Origin: Roseibium sp. HPY-6
GTDB taxonomy: Bacteria > Pseudomonadota > Alphaproteobacteria > Rhizobiales > Stappiaceae
Reading direction: 5' to 3'
DNA: 64,000 nucleotides
Assembly (NCBI RefSeq): GCF_040530035.1
Contig: NZ_JBEWCD010000001.1
Coordinates: forward strand, 1,178,001 to 1,242,000
The notes under the pieces were generated by a model. That model saw only the letters and a program-made list of their open reading frames with translations. It did no database searches and was not told the DNA's origin. Both the position numbers and the translations under genes were made by a program. Shown here piece after piece: positions 1-9,444 of the stretch. Each line of letters opens with the position of its first letter. The stretch's first letter is position 1.

Positions 1-494
1 TAGGCGAAAACGACACAGGCACCGATCAGGAGACCGGTCGTATTATCGACTTCCAGGAAGCGTCCGAAGGCGACGCCCACTCCGGTCATCTGACCGATCA
101 CGTAGGTTGTCGAGGCCACGATCAGGCAGACCACGGCAACGATGCGGGCGGTCTGGCTGTAGAACCGGTCGCCGATGAATTCGGAGACGGTGAACTTGCC
201 GAATTTACGCAGGTAAGGCGCAAGCAACAGCGCCAGCAACACGTAGCCACCGGTCCAGCCCATCAGAAATGAGCTGTTGTCATAGCCCGTAAAGGCAATC
301 AGGCCTGCCATGGAAATGAAAGATGCCGCCGACATCCAGTCCGCGGCCGTCGCCATTCCGTTTGTGACCGGGTGCACCCCGCGTCCAGCTGCGTAAAACT
401 CAGATGTCGAGCCGGCCCGGGCCCAGACTGCGATGCCGATGTAGAGTGCAAACGAGCCCCCCACGAACAGCAGATTGATAGTGAACTGATCCAT
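1..494 (-). CDS. sodium:solute symporter (ActP/VC_2705 type), partial
   Basis: N-terminal about 164 residues of a membrane symporter; the rest lies beyond the left edge. The protein begins MDQFTINLLFVGG and shows the family pattern of a first membrane segment, then a STSEFYAAGRGV motif (the periplasmic/cytosolic loop of acetate-type symporters), then GMATAADWMSAASFISMAG and several further hydrophobic segments. These features are typical of the sodium:solute symporter family related to acetate permease ActP. The gene follows the DUF4212 small-subunit gene by 14 bases, the standard arrangement of VC_2705-family transporters. Likely substrate is a short monocarboxylate such as acetate, but this is inference; only the N-terminus is visible. 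Confidence 0.88.
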   Translation of the reverse strand, partial: MDQFTINLLFVGGSFALYIGIAVWARAGSTSEFYAAGRGVHPVTNGMATAADWMSAASFISMAGLIAFTGYDNSSFLMGWTGGYVLLALLLAPYLRKFGKFTVSEFIGDRFYSQTARIVAVVCLIVASTTYVIGQMTGVGVAFGRFLEVDNTTGLLIGACVVFA

Positions 495-508
495 CTTGCC
501 GGGTGCCC

Positions 509-769
509 CTATTCTTCGTCGACGCCGTGTTCACGGTCGACCTTGTTCATCCAGAATGCGTAGAAGAAGATGATTGCAAGAAAGACCAGGATCGAACCTT
601 GCTGCGCGAACCAGAACCCGAGATCGGTGCCTCCGACCGTGATTCCGCTCAAGAGCGGGCGCAGCAGGATGCCGAACCCGAACGACACCAGCGCCCAGAT
701 CACGAGGCTGATCGATATGATCCGCATGTTTGCAGACCAGTATCCGTTGTTGGATGAATTTTCGGACAT
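509..769 (-). CDS. DUF4212 small subunit of symporter
   Basis: 86-residue protein beginning MSENSSNNGYW with two hydrophobic segments (roughly residues 14-36 and 50-72) and a charged C-terminus, KVDREHGVDEE. This length, topology and the FWFAQQGSI region match the DUF4212 family of small membrane subunits encoded just before VC_2705-type sodium:solute symporters. The ATG at 769 was chosen over a much longer upstream reading because it follows a GGAGGAGA-like ribosome site and gives the usual family length. It is the first gene of the pair; its promoter must lie in the 805-base gap upstream. Confidence 0.88.
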   Translation of the reverse strand: MSENSSNNGYWSANMRIISISLVIWALVSFGFGILLRPLLSGITVGGTDLGFWFAQQGSILVFLAIIFFYAFWMNKVDREHGVDEE

Positions 770-1574
770 GTCGTCTCCTCCACATCGTCCTGTTGTTTCC
801 AGGAAACCGCGGCACCTTCCAGATCCGCTGTTTCCCGGCGACTGACCAGCCCTTTGAACAAAGGCATTCTCCCGCAATGCACAAATTGAGCACGCGTGAA
901 TTGACCGCGAGGCAGACAATCGAAGTTGCAATTCTGATCGGAGCAAAGCGCGACGAACACCGCTTCAAGGAAAATCATGCTCATCGAAAGAAAAACAGCA
1001 CGAATTTCCCCGGTTATTCCAAAACACCACGATGCCTGCCTCACAAAGGCGCGCGATGACTTGAGAACAACTTTTTCAGATCGAAACTGAAAATGATCGG
1101 AACTGACGCGGGGACACTATCAGCAGATGACACCGTTTCAACACTACTTACGAATTACGCTACTTAGGTATTAGAATACGTATCTACACTAATATTCCGA
1201 GGAATTAATACTTAGGTATATGGTTAAGAAAACGCGGAATTCTGCGATTTTTTCGCCCTTCGCTGTGTTTTGCGAGGCCCGTCCGCTGGCTTGAAAGAAC
1301 TTTGCTCGCTCTAAGTGCGCGTTGGAACGACCGGCCTATTGAACCATTGGATAATGCAGCGCAGCATGGAAATTTGACGCCATGCGAAATCGGCGCTGCA
1401 TTTCCGGCAACATTGATGATTGATGAACGCAAACTCAACATGCGAATTCGCTCGACTTTGCGTGCGGGTCGGATGCGAATTGAGATTGGCGAAGTCACGA
1501 AACTGAAACCCGAGCGACATTTTCTGACAACAATCAGTCGTTAGACATAACTTCTCTTTTCGGGGAACAGTGAA
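770..1574. other. 805-base gap between divergent genes
   Basis: No convincing gene. Several short open frames occur on both strands but none has a recognisable family, a good ribosome site or a consistent codon pattern. The stretch 1120-1230 is clearly AT-rich compared with the neighbours and holds a near-tandem 11-bp repeat (reported separately). This is the likely promoter region of the symporter pair to the left and the phytase-like gene to the right. Confidence 0.6.
1161..1219. promoter_or_regulatory. direct repeat TACTTAGGTAT, possible regulator boxes
   Basis: The 11-mer TACTTAGGTAT occurs at 1161-1171 and again at 1209-1219, 48 bp apart start to start, inside an AT-rich stretch that also holds TACGTA at about 1177-1182. 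Two exact copies in a non-coding region between divergent genes suggest an activator site for the symporter operon. The binding protein is unknown; LuxR-type response regulators are known to control acetate permease genes in other bacteria, but linking them here is inference. Confidence 0.35.
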
Positions 1575-2906
1575 ATGCGCTTGCTTTTGACAACACTGCT
1601 GTTGACCTTGGCAACTTCGGTTTTCGCGGAACAGACACGGTTCGAAGCAACACTCGCAGGTCATGCGGTGCTCCCCGCCGAAACCCTTTTTCCAGCGCCC
1701 GCCGACGCGCCGGACGCGCTCAAGGTTTCGGGCAAATTCACGGGACCGGGGAATCGCCGCTCACGCGCGGTACCGACCCAAGGCAGTAGCCTGCCCTTTG
1801 ACGGACAACCGCTTCAAGGGTTTTCTGGAATCAAGACCATCGGCGACGGCACGTATTATGTCCTGACGGACAACGGCTTTGGCGGCAAGGCAAACTCTGC
1901 GGATGCAATGCTCTATTTCTCCAGAGTAAGACCCGACTTCGACACGGGTAAGGTCGAAAGTGCCGAGCAGGTGTTTTTGAACGATCCGGAAAAGGTTGTG
2001 CCTTTCCCTTTGGCGATGGAAGCAACCGAAAAGCGATACCTCACGGGTGCTGACTTCGACATTGAAGGTTTCCAGATCGTAGGCGACCAAATCGTTATCG
2101 GCGACGAATTCGGTCCGTTCATTCTTGTTGCGGATCTTGAAAGCGGCGCAGTCACGGAGTTTCACGAAACAATCGTCGATGGCGTCACCATCCTGTCGCC
2201 GGACAATCCCTTCATTGGTTTGTCCAATCCTGATACGCCGGAAGCAAAGCAAAACGTGAAACGTTCGCGTGGCTTTGAGGGTCTCGCTGCATCAGTAGAC
2301 GGGAAAACGCTTTATCCACTCCTGGAGGGTCCTTTTTGGGACGCTGAACAAGGCGCCTACGAGACCATAGCGGATGGCAGAACGGCGCTTCGGCTCCTTG
2401 AAATGGACGCGCAGACCCGCAAATGGACCGGTCGGTCCTGGTTCTATCCTCTCGAAGCGCCCGATCACGCAATAGGCGATTTCAACATGATCGACGAAAC
2501 GCGGGGCCTGATTATCGAGCGTGACAGCGGTCAGGGTGACGCAGAATTTGCCTGCAAAGAGGAAGCGACCGGAAACTGTTTCAAACAGCCCGCCGCCTTC
2601 AAGCGTATCTACCTCATCGACATGGATGGTGTTGCACCCGGCGAACCGGTTCATAAGGTCGGCTACATCGATCTTCTGCGTATTCAGGACCCGAACGGGC
2701 TTGCCAGGCAGGGCAAACGGGAAGACGGTATGTTTACGTTTCCATTCGTTACGATTGAGAATGTCGATCGCGTAGATGACAACCACATCATTGTCGGGAA
2801 TGACAATAACTTTCCGTTTTCGTTTGGACGCACGCTTGGGGCACGGGACGACAATGAATTCATCCTGCTCGAGGTGGTCGAGTTTTTGAAAGCGAGCGCA
2901 AAATAG
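1575..2906 (+). CDS. secreted esterase-like phytase family protein
   Basis: 443 residues starting with a clear signal peptide (MRLLLTTLLLTLATSVFAEQ, cleavage after residue 18 or so), so the protein is exported. The mature part resembles the esterase-like activity of phytase family (PF13449): GIKTIGDGTYYVLTDNGFGGK near residue 85, ADFDIEGFQIVGDQIVIGDEFGPF near 160, SRGFEGLAAS near 231 and HIIVGNDNNFPFS near the end, consistent with a beta-propeller with acidic metal ligands. The substrate, possibly a phosphate ester, cannot be read from the sequence. Start at 1575 is preceded by GGGGAACAGTGAA. It appears monocistronic. Confidence 0.8.
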   Translation: MRLLLTTLLLTLATSVFAEQTRFEATLAGHAVLPAETLFPAPADAPDALKVSGKFTGPGNRRSRAVPTQGSSLPFDGQPLQGFSGIKTIGDGTYYVLTDNGFGGKANSADAMLYFSRVRPDFDTGKVESAEQVFLNDPEKVVPFPLAMEATEKRYLTGADFDIEGFQIVGDQIVIGDEFGPFILVADLESGAVTEFHETIVDGVTILSPDNPFIGLSNPDTPEAKQNVKRSRGFEGLAASVDGKTLYPLLEGPFWDAEQGAYETIADGRTALRLLEMDAQTRKWTGRSWFYPLEAPDHAIGDFNMIDETRGLIIERDSGQGDAEFACKEEATGNCFKQPAAFKRIYLIDMDGVAPGEPVHKVGYIDLLRIQDPNGLARQGKREDGMFTFPFVTIENVDRVDDNHIIVGNDNNFPFSFGRTLGARDDNEFILLEVVEFLKASAK

Positions 2907-3153
2907 CGCTTTGACGCAGCCCGCACATTGACAAAACATGTTCAGATCACAGCCTGCAAGAATCGCTTTTCCCAGACAGGTTGACGACCTCAAGAGCCGC
3001 GATCAGCCAGCAGAGGACCTGTTGAGACACGCTCTTTTGATATGCTGGCCTGTCGACTAATCCACGACACTTGAATTATTGAACACGGATTGCGTTTTTT
3101 CATTTTGAGTGTGCTGGGGTCATCGGCACTCAAACCCAGGTTTAGCCGTCGCC

Positions 3154-3699
3154 ATGCGTTCGTCACTTGTTACCTTTCTCGTCATCATCGGTAGCTTCGT
3201 GGCTGTTGCGAACATTTATCCAATTCTGTTTCCGACCGAACTTCCGATTGGCCGGATTGCCATGCTGGAAACACCACGTGAACTTCCAAACGCGGAATTT
3301 ACCGACCAAGCCGGCGTGCAGGTGGATCTGAAGGCATTTGAAGGAAGCTATGTGTTCGTGAACGTTTGGGCGACCTGGTGTGAACCTTGCCGTGAAGAGA
3401 TGCCGGCGCTCGACCAACTCTCACGCGAGTTGCGTGGAGACAACATCAAGGTGTTACCCATTTCGATCGACGTGAATGGCGCCGGGGCAATCGAGCGTTT
3501 TTACAAGCGTCACGAACTTACAGACCTGCCGGTCTATATGGATCCGGCACAAAACATCATGAGAGCGCTCAACGTTGTCGGCATTCCAACAACGGTTCTG
3601 ATTGGTCCGGACGGTCGCGAACTGGGGCGTATGGTTGGCCCTGCCCAATGGGATCGTCCCGAAACTGTCCGACAACTGCAGGAGATTGCCGGATCCTGA
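3154..3699 (+). CDS. TlpA-like thiol:disulfide interchange protein
   Basis: 181 residues with an N-terminal membrane anchor or signal (MRSSLVTFLVIIGSFVAVANIYPILF) followed by a thioredoxin-fold domain. The redox motif WCEPC lies within NVWATWCEPCREEMPALDQL at about residues 69-86, and the cis-proline loop GIPTTVLI is near residue 145. These are hallmarks of TlpA/ResA/CycY-type periplasmic thiol reductases that act in cytochrome c maturation or in keeping periplasmic cysteines reduced. The internal ATG at 3154 is preferred because it opens directly onto the hydrophobic segment. No cytochrome genes are nearby, so the partner is unknown. Confidence 0.88.
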   Translation: MRSSLVTFLVIIGSFVAVANIYPILFPTELPIGRIAMLETPRELPNAEFTDQAGVQVDLKAFEGSYVFVNVWATWCEPCREEMPALDQLSRELRGDNIKVLPISIDVNGAGAIERFYKRHELTDLPVYMDPAQNIMRALNVVGIPTTVLIGPDGRELGRMVGPAQWDRPETVRQLQEIAGS

Positions 3700-3806
3700 A
3701 GGCCGGCGAACAGTTTCCGGGTTCATGGACCACCTTTACATTGGCCCGCGACGCTCCGGGGAACGTGGATCGTTGAACGCGTTTCGGTCCCGCAAAACAC
3801 CTGAAT

Positions 3807-6032
3807 TCAAGGGAGCGCCTTGAACATGTCGTCCTTTTGCCCTTCCCGAACAAGTACCGTTCCACACAAGTTTGCGATGGCTTCTGCTGTTGCGACAGCG
3901 CCGTTTTGTGAAGCCTCTCGATTCAAGGACTTGTGAGCCGCACGCATATTCTCACGGGTCTCACTTTGCAGCATCCGGTCGAGACTGCTTTTAAGATCAA
4001 ACGCAGCGGTATGCCTGACCAGTAAACCGAGGTTCTGTGCAACCGCGAAGCGTGCTCGCAAGATCTGCTGGTCTTGCTGTGCGTGTTCGTTTGGGATCCA
4101 GATTGTCGGCAAGGCTGCACGCACATGTTCTGCGAACGTATTGTAACCGGCTGCAGCGACTGCAAAATCAAACGCCCGCAGGAACTTGGAAAAGGGGTAT
4201 TCGGTAAGCCGCGCAACACCGGCAGGCAAATCCAATGCCTCTGCGGAAATGCGCCACTGCGCAACGGTGACACCTATGCCACTCCGCCCGTGGAGGTGGG
4301 TAAGCGCTCGCGTAGTCATGTTGCCTGTATCGATGTTGTTTCCGGCGCCCAATGCAACCAGGATATTCGTCTGGTCCGGATCAAGGCCAATCCGTTCACA
4401 GGCATCGGACCGATCGAGGAGTTCTTGGCCGTCCAATAGCGTGATGGGCGCAACCTCACGCGTATCTGGCCGCAGAGCGACTGTCGGGCCGTCGTCACGT
4501 GCCCAGGCAAGTTCGCCGGGTTCAACAATCAGGTCGAACGCCTTTCCCCGCTCCAGAGCTTCGAGATCCCGATTGGGTCCCCAAAACGCCCGCCGGATCC
4601 AAACGCGCCCCACATCCGGACATGCTTCCATTGCCTTCATAAGTCCGACAAATGGAACATTTCCGTCAAAGACGACCGCCCGAGGGCGATAGAAGGCAAT
4701 CGCCGTTTCGAGCGCGTCGGCAAGGGCGGCGTTCCAGTGCTCTTTTCGTTCTCCATAGGCAGCGTGATACGGCAAGTGCTCGGCGACAAAGCCGTGTGCA
4801 CCAATGATATCGATCGCTTTCGAGTGGCTCAGAAAGACCGGCGTGATCCGAGGCGGCAAACGGCGCGCAACAGCAAGTTGCCGCGTCAGGTGACCAAGGC
4901 CGACACCATTCGTGGAGAAGAACAGCGCAGTGGAATTTGGTGTCGCGTGAACGGCGGGCGCAAAAGAGTTCTCACGCGGTTTTCCAATCAAAAATTTCAA
5001 CCACTTGACCGCAGCATTCGCCGAGAAGGCCGTGACGATCAGATCCTCGGCACCGTCTCGAAGATCAGAAGCAAGATCCGGATTGTCGTAAAACTCAAGT
5101 GCACGCTGATTTAGTTCAGAGGAACGGCCATAAATTGCCGTGCCGGAGAAGACAGTCCGGAATTCTGGTTCCAGAAAGGGAACAACACGACTTCGGAGCG
5201 CATAAAGGACTTCAATCGGGCAGGGATCTTCGGCCGCGGTGTCGGCATTGGCAAGGATGTCAATCTTCGCAAGAAAATCCGCCAATGAAATTTCGGTGTC
5301 GGGCCAGACTTGCATGGGTGCGGCTTGCGGCCAGCTTGGACGATGTGCGTCCGGAGCCAATCTCAGGCGCCACATCACGTTTGCTGAACCAAAGTCATAT
5401 TCTTCGTTCTCGCCCCAGTCCTTCGGAAACACCGTCCTCGCGCGCGAAACGCGCGCCATGCCAACGCTCGGCCTGGCCCATTCAGTCGCTTCGCGCATCC
5501 TTGGCGTGTACGTTGGCACGACAGATACCCAGTCTTTTTCGGTCGTCGGCCAATGGGGGGCGGCAAAAAAAAGTGCGTCCCGGGAGATCTTTGTGTTCGG
5601 CGCCCAGACGATGGAACCGCCTAACACCTCCTCGGCATAACTGCGCATGAGTTCTCGCTGTCGTGGCGTAAGCGAGGTGAACGATGCCGGCCGCTCGAGT
5701 GTAACGACACGATGCTCTGCCCTGATATCGCATGCAGGGTTCACTGGTGCCGCAAAGAGCCGGTCGTCTAAGCCGAGAGCAAGGGCACACTCGACAACGG
5801 CTCCCGGTGCCAATCGCGTAATCCGCGCGTCCTCGAAGAGACGTCGGTAACAAGGATCCAGAGTGTAGGGATCTGACTTGATGGCCGGCGATGCAACCGG
5901 CAACAATCCAATGCTATAGCCTTCCGCAGCAAAAGCCTTAAGCGCAGCCGCATGAGATGGGGATGCGACATCCCCTTTCCGGATGTCCGCAAGGACGCAG
6001 ACATCAAGCCTTGTGGCGGATGAACGAGCCAA
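3807..6032 (-). CDS. two-domain glycosyltransferase-like protein (MurG-like C-terminus)
   Basis: 741 residues. The C-terminal half, from about residue 365, looks like a GT-B glycosyltransferase of the MurG/GT28 kind: FFSTNGVGLGHLTRQLAVARRL is the glycine-rich nucleotide-sugar/acceptor loop, NILVALGAGNN opens the second Rossmann domain, and VAAAGYNTFAEHV followed by PNEHAQQDQQ matches the donor-binding segment. The N-terminal half (starting RLDVCVLADIRKGD) has a Rossmann-like beginning but I do not recognise its family. No signal peptide or membrane segment is seen, so it is likely cytoplasmic. It is followed by a lipoprotein gene on the same strand upstream and may take part in surface glycan synthesis; target unknown. 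Confidence 0.7.
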   Translation of the reverse strand: MARSSATRLDVCVLADIRKGDVASPSHAAALKAFAAEGYSIGLLPVASPAIKSDPYTLDPCYRRLFEDARITRLAPGAVVECALALGLDDRLFAAPVNPACDIRAEHRVVTLERPASFTSLTPRQRELMRSYAEEVLGGSIVWAPNTKISRDALFFAAPHWPTTEKDWVSVVPTYTPRMREATEWARPSVGMARVSRARTVFPKDWGENEEYDFGSANVMWRLRLAPDAHRPSWPQAAPMQVWPDTEISLADFLAKIDILANADTAAEDPCPIEVLYALRSRVVPFLEPEFRTVFSGTAIYGRSSELNQRALEFYDNPDLASDLRDGAEDLIVTAFSANAAVKWLKFLIGKPRENSFAPAVHATPNSTALFFSTNGVGLGHLTRQLAVARRLPPRITPVFLSHSKAIDIIGAHGFVAEHLPYHAAYGERKEHWNAALADALETAIAFYRPRAVVFDGNVPFVGLMKAMEACPDVGRVWIRRAFWGPNRDLEALERGKAFDLIVEPGELAWARDDGPTVALRPDTREVAPITLLDGQELLDRSDACERIGLDPDQTNILVALGAGNNIDTGNMTTRALTHLHGRSGIGVTVAQWRISAEALDLPAGVARLTEYPFSKFLRAFDFAVAAAGYNTFAEHVRAALPTIWIPNEHAQQDQQILRARFAVAQNLGLLVRHTAAFDLKSSLDRMLQSETRENMRAAHKSLNREASQNGAVATAEAIANLCGTVLVREGQKDDMFKALP

Positions 6033-6046
6033 TTAGGTCAGCCCGG

Positions 6047-6502
6047 TCAGGCTGCCCGGCAAGTCAGACCCGATGGCAACGAACCTTGTCCACGTGGTCC
6101 GAACTTGGTGCCTGTAAGCGTGGATAGGCGACCGTCGCGCGTTTTCACGGTCAGAATGTAGATGCCATCGCGACCGGAGTTTCTCAAGACACCATCATCA
6201 CCGGGTGTAAGTTGTAGGTACGCATCAAGGCTGACCGTCTGGCTCTGTCCGTCGGCGTTTCGTCCGCTTGCCGGAATGGGTGCAAACTCACCCCCCGCAC
6301 TGCGACGGCACTCAACGGCACGCGTTACGCGACCGCTATAGCGCAAGATCCGGGTTCCGTCGGATGTCTGCGTAACTTGCCTGAAGCCGAGTTGCTGAAG
6401 ACGCGCGACCTCTTCATTGATCGAAACGTCAGGACGATTGACGCTAACACAGCCGGTCAGGAAAACCATGAAGACGATTAGAGCCGCAGTGCTTTTGATC
6501 AT
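6047..6502 (-). CDS. lipoprotein, function unknown
   Basis: 151 residues with a lipoprotein signal peptide: MIKSTAALIVFMVFLTGCVS has a basic start, a hydrophobic core and the lipobox LTGC, giving lipidated Cys18. The remainder contains a short conserved-looking section around GRVTRAVECRRSAGGEF and a C-terminal FGPRGQGSLPSGLTCRAA. Three cysteines remain after the lipobox Cys is excluded or included depending on processing. I do not recognise a domain. It sits 18 bases downstream of the caspase-like gene and 14 bases before the glycosyltransferase gene on the same strand, so the three are probably co-transcribed. Confidence 0.65.
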   Translation of the reverse strand: MIKSTAALIVFMVFLTGCVSVNRPDVSINEEVARLQQLGFRQVTQTSDGTRILRYSGRVTRAVECRRSAGGEFAPIPASGRNADGQSQTVSLDAYLQLTPGDDGVLRNSGRDGIYILTVKTRDGRLSTLTGTKFGPRGQGSLPSGLTCRAA

Positions 6503-6520
6503 GGGATTCCCGCCTGTGTC

Positions 6521-9436
6521 TCATTTCATTTGTGTAAGTGTCGACAGGATGTCGAGCGTGATGTCATCACCTGGCGCGGAAAGACCGCGACTGGAAAAGG
6601 CATCGTTCAAGGCCCTGCGCGTTGCAGGGCCGTACTGTCCGTCAGCTGTGCCTGACAAAACGCCCAGCCTGAGAAGAATCGTCTGCGCAGCGGCAACGCG
6701 CTCCTTTTGGCTGTAGGACGACGTGTTTTTACCGACGGTTTCGGCCAGATTTGCGTCGTCGCTCAGCCCGAGCGCCGTTGCATACCACACAAGAGCTGCC
6801 AAGCGGTCCTTCGGAACGCCGCGACCTGCTTCGCTCATCCTGGCCAGATCCAGCGCGGCCCAGGGCACACCGCCTTCGGCGGCAACTCGGAACCAGCGCG
6901 CAGCTTCTTCAAAATTCGGCTCAGCGCCTTCTGAAGACGCCCAGGCGCGCCCGGCGTCCCGCGCGGTCCACGGATTCTTTTCAGCTTCCGACGCAAAGAG
7001 ATCACGCGCTCTGGAAACGTCCTTGGGGACGCCTCGCCCCTCGAACAAAAGCTTACCAAGGCCGCGGCCTGCGCCATAGACCTCTTCTGAGACGGCCCGC
7101 TCGAAAAGTGTTGCGGCGCGGCCCGGATCATCGAAAAGCGGGTGCCGAGAAGCATAGACGCGCCCAAGGCGGTAAAACGCTTCGGAATCGCTTTCGCGCG
7201 CTGCCCGCGTGAAAAGGCGGACGGCGGCTTCGATGTCCTGATCAACCCCCTGCCCCGCTTCATACATGATCCCGAGCCGCGTAAGCGCATTCGGCACACC
7301 GCGGCCAGCCGCCGTCTCGAACCAGAACCGGGCTTCCTCGAAATCTTGCGGAACTTCGTCGCCCCTCTGATACATGCGAGCGAGGCGTGTTTGCGCCGTC
7401 AGCTCCCCGCTTTTCGCGGCAGCCGTGTACCAGTTGACCGCCTCGTTCGGGTCTTTCTCGACACCAAAGCCCTTTTGGTAGAATTCGGCGATATTGGTCA
7501 TCGCCCAGTCGTTTCCGAGATCCGCGCCTTCGCGATAAAACTCAAGAGCCTTGCCATAGTCCTGAGGCACGCCGACACCTGCACGGTAGATCCACGCCAG
7601 TGCCGTGTAGGCCGCTGTTTCACCTCGGTCCGCGGCTTCTTCAAACAGTTCCTTTGCGCGGGCGAAGTCGCGCGGCACCGCTTGGGCATCAAGATGCATT
7701 TGTCCAAGGTAAACCATTGCGGATGCATAGCCTGCATCAACAGCCTTTTGCTGCCATTCAATCGCTTTGTCGTAATCGCCGGCAGAACGATAGGCGCGGG
7801 CGAGCTGCGCCCAGAACCGCTCCACATCCGGATAGTTGGCAACGGCGATTTCACACACTTCAATCGCGGCGTCGAAGTTCCGGTCAATGATGAATTGCCG
7901 TGTTCCCGCCGTTACGCGTTGGCTGTCATAGGGATTGCCAGCAAGAATATCGCAGGCATCAACATAAACATCCAGCTGCGCCTCGACCGGGGACGTGTTC
8001 CCTTCATCGCCTAAGGCAACACTTCGGAATTTGTCACGTCCGCCATTGGAGCCAATCTGCGGCGTGTAGGACAGTTCATTGTCATCTGCGAGCCAGTGCA
8101 CTGTGCCGCCATGAATAGGCTTGCCAGTGCTTTCCGTTACCACGCCAAGGCGGGAAGCACTTTCGACGTAAATCCAACCGGCCTCGCCCCGATTACTGTT
8201 AAGCGGTTTCGTGCCAACGCCTATGGGCACCGTGACCTGTGCTGCGTTGATCGCGGCCTCGAACTCTTCGCGCACACCATCTTCAAGCGCACCGGTTTCC
8301 CGGCGCTCCGCACCCGGAAGCGTGGTATCTGAAACAAGGATCGCATCGGGATCGCCGCCCAGCTGTTTCAGCTGTTCCTTGGCATCTTCCACAAATGCGC
8401 CGGCCGGCATTGTGCGGATATAAGACGCAAACGCTTCTGCCCTGTCGCTTTCGCGAATGGAGCGCCAGAAAGTCCGGTCGATTACGCGGCGCGGCGGAAG
8501 ACCGCCGAGCGTGTCGGAGGCAATGGACATGCCGGTCGTAGCGGCACGCAGGTCGTCGATCTCCGGCATGAAATAAAAGCGGCTCTCCAGCGTGCTGGTC
8601 GTCCAGGTAATCTGCTCCCCAGCAGTGGTTTCCCTGACGTGCCCCCGGATACGGCGGAACAGGTCGATGATTTCCAGACCCGGCTCGCTAATGTTGTCGG
8701 CGATCGCTTGTGTGTAGGGACTATGCCGACCTTCGCCATCATAGGCCACAGACCCTGGCGCCGTCGCAAAACTGATGATCGTTTCGGTATCACCTGCCGT
8801 CATCTCCGCCAGACCGCCGCGGCTTGACTGGGACAATTGTTCCAGGCCGCGGGAAACTTCTTCGCGCGAAGCGCCCAGACTGATCGCTCTCGACGCAATG
8901 GTCTCCGTTTCTTCTTCGGTAATTTCGCCGAACGGATTGTTGCGGCAGGCATCGAGTAGAACGATGTTCAGCTTTGCGCCTGAATTGGACATGATATCCA
9001 CGAAGAGCTGTGCATCGATTGACTGCTCGACGAGTTCCTCGACCGACTTGGGCGCGACTGATACAGGCAGCAGATAGTTGCGCCCGCCAATCTGCACGCC
9101 GTGCCCGGCGTAGTAGAACAAAGCTTCACTGCCTTCGCGCAACCTGCTGCGAAAAGTGGCAAGGTCGGCGAGCATCTTTTCGCGATCGCCGTCGGTCGTT
9201 TCGATGACCTCAAATCCGGCTTCCCACAACTTCTCGGCCACGAGTTCCGCGTCATTGACCGGATTGGGCAAGGGCGCAACTGAGCGATAGGCGGAATTGC
9301 CGATTACAAGGGCGACCCGTGATGTCGAGTTTGCCAGCGCATCGCCCGTTTGCGCTTCAGCGGGCCCGAACAGGACCATTACTGCAACGGCAACAACGCT
9401 TGTGGACTTGAGCAAAAACCGTATCGGTTGCTGCAT
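6521..9436 (-). CDS. secreted caspase-like protein with Sel1 repeats and peptidoglycan-binding end
   Basis: 971 residues. A signal peptide (core VVAVAVMVLFGPAEA) precedes a caspase/metacaspase (peptidase C14) domain: RVALVIGNSAYRSV opens it, the catalytic His is in FYYAGHG (about residue 112) and the catalytic Cys in LLDACRNNPFG (about residue 164). A middle region of unclear fold follows, then about ten Sel1-type helical repeats (for example AVPRDFARAKELFEEAADRG, GVPQDYGKALEFYREGADLG) from about residue 540. The last 60 residues, LLRLGVLSGTADGQYGPATRRAL, resemble a PG_binding_1 domain. Start ATG at 9436 has AGAAG 5 bases upstream; a TTG at 9448 is less likely. Predicted periplasmic or secreted protease bound to the cell wall. 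Confidence 0.85.
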   Translation of the reverse strand: MQQPIRFLLKSTSVVAVAVMVLFGPAEAQTGDALANSTSRVALVIGNSAYRSVAPLPNPVNDAELVAEKLWEAGFEVIETTDGDREKMLADLATFRSRLREGSEALFYYAGHGVQIGGRNYLLPVSVAPKSVEELVEQSIDAQLFVDIMSNSGAKLNIVLLDACRNNPFGEITEEETETIASRAISLGASREEVSRGLEQLSQSSRGGLAEMTAGDTETIISFATAPGSVAYDGEGRHSPYTQAIADNISEPGLEIIDLFRRIRGHVRETTAGEQITWTTSTLESRFYFMPEIDDLRAATTGMSIASDTLGGLPPRRVIDRTFWRSIRESDRAEAFASYIRTMPAGAFVEDAKEQLKQLGGDPDAILVSDTTLPGAERRETGALEDGVREEFEAAINAAQVTVPIGVGTKPLNSNRGEAGWIYVESASRLGVVTESTGKPIHGGTVHWLADDNELSYTPQIGSNGGRDKFRSVALGDEGNTSPVEAQLDVYVDACDILAGNPYDSQRVTAGTRQFIIDRNFDAAIEVCEIAVANYPDVERFWAQLARAYRSAGDYDKAIEWQQKAVDAGYASAMVYLGQMHLDAQAVPRDFARAKELFEEAADRGETAAYTALAWIYRAGVGVPQDYGKALEFYREGADLGNDWAMTNIAEFYQKGFGVEKDPNEAVNWYTAAAKSGELTAQTRLARMYQRGDEVPQDFEEARFWFETAAGRGVPNALTRLGIMYEAGQGVDQDIEAAVRLFTRAARESDSEAFYRLGRVYASRHPLFDDPGRAATLFERAVSEEVYGAGRGLGKLLFEGRGVPKDVSRARDLFASEAEKNPWTARDAGRAWASSEGAEPNFEEAARWFRVAAEGGVPWAALDLARMSEAGRGVPKDRLAALVWYATALGLSDDANLAETVGKNTSSYSQKERVAAAQTILLRLGVLSGTADGQYGPATRRALNDAFSSRGLSAPGDDITLDILSTLTQMK

Positions 9437-9444
9437 AGATCTTC

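Noticed and set aside
1205..1544. Short open frames on both strands in the 805-base gap
   Set aside because: No ribosome site, family or codon bias; they overlap each other.
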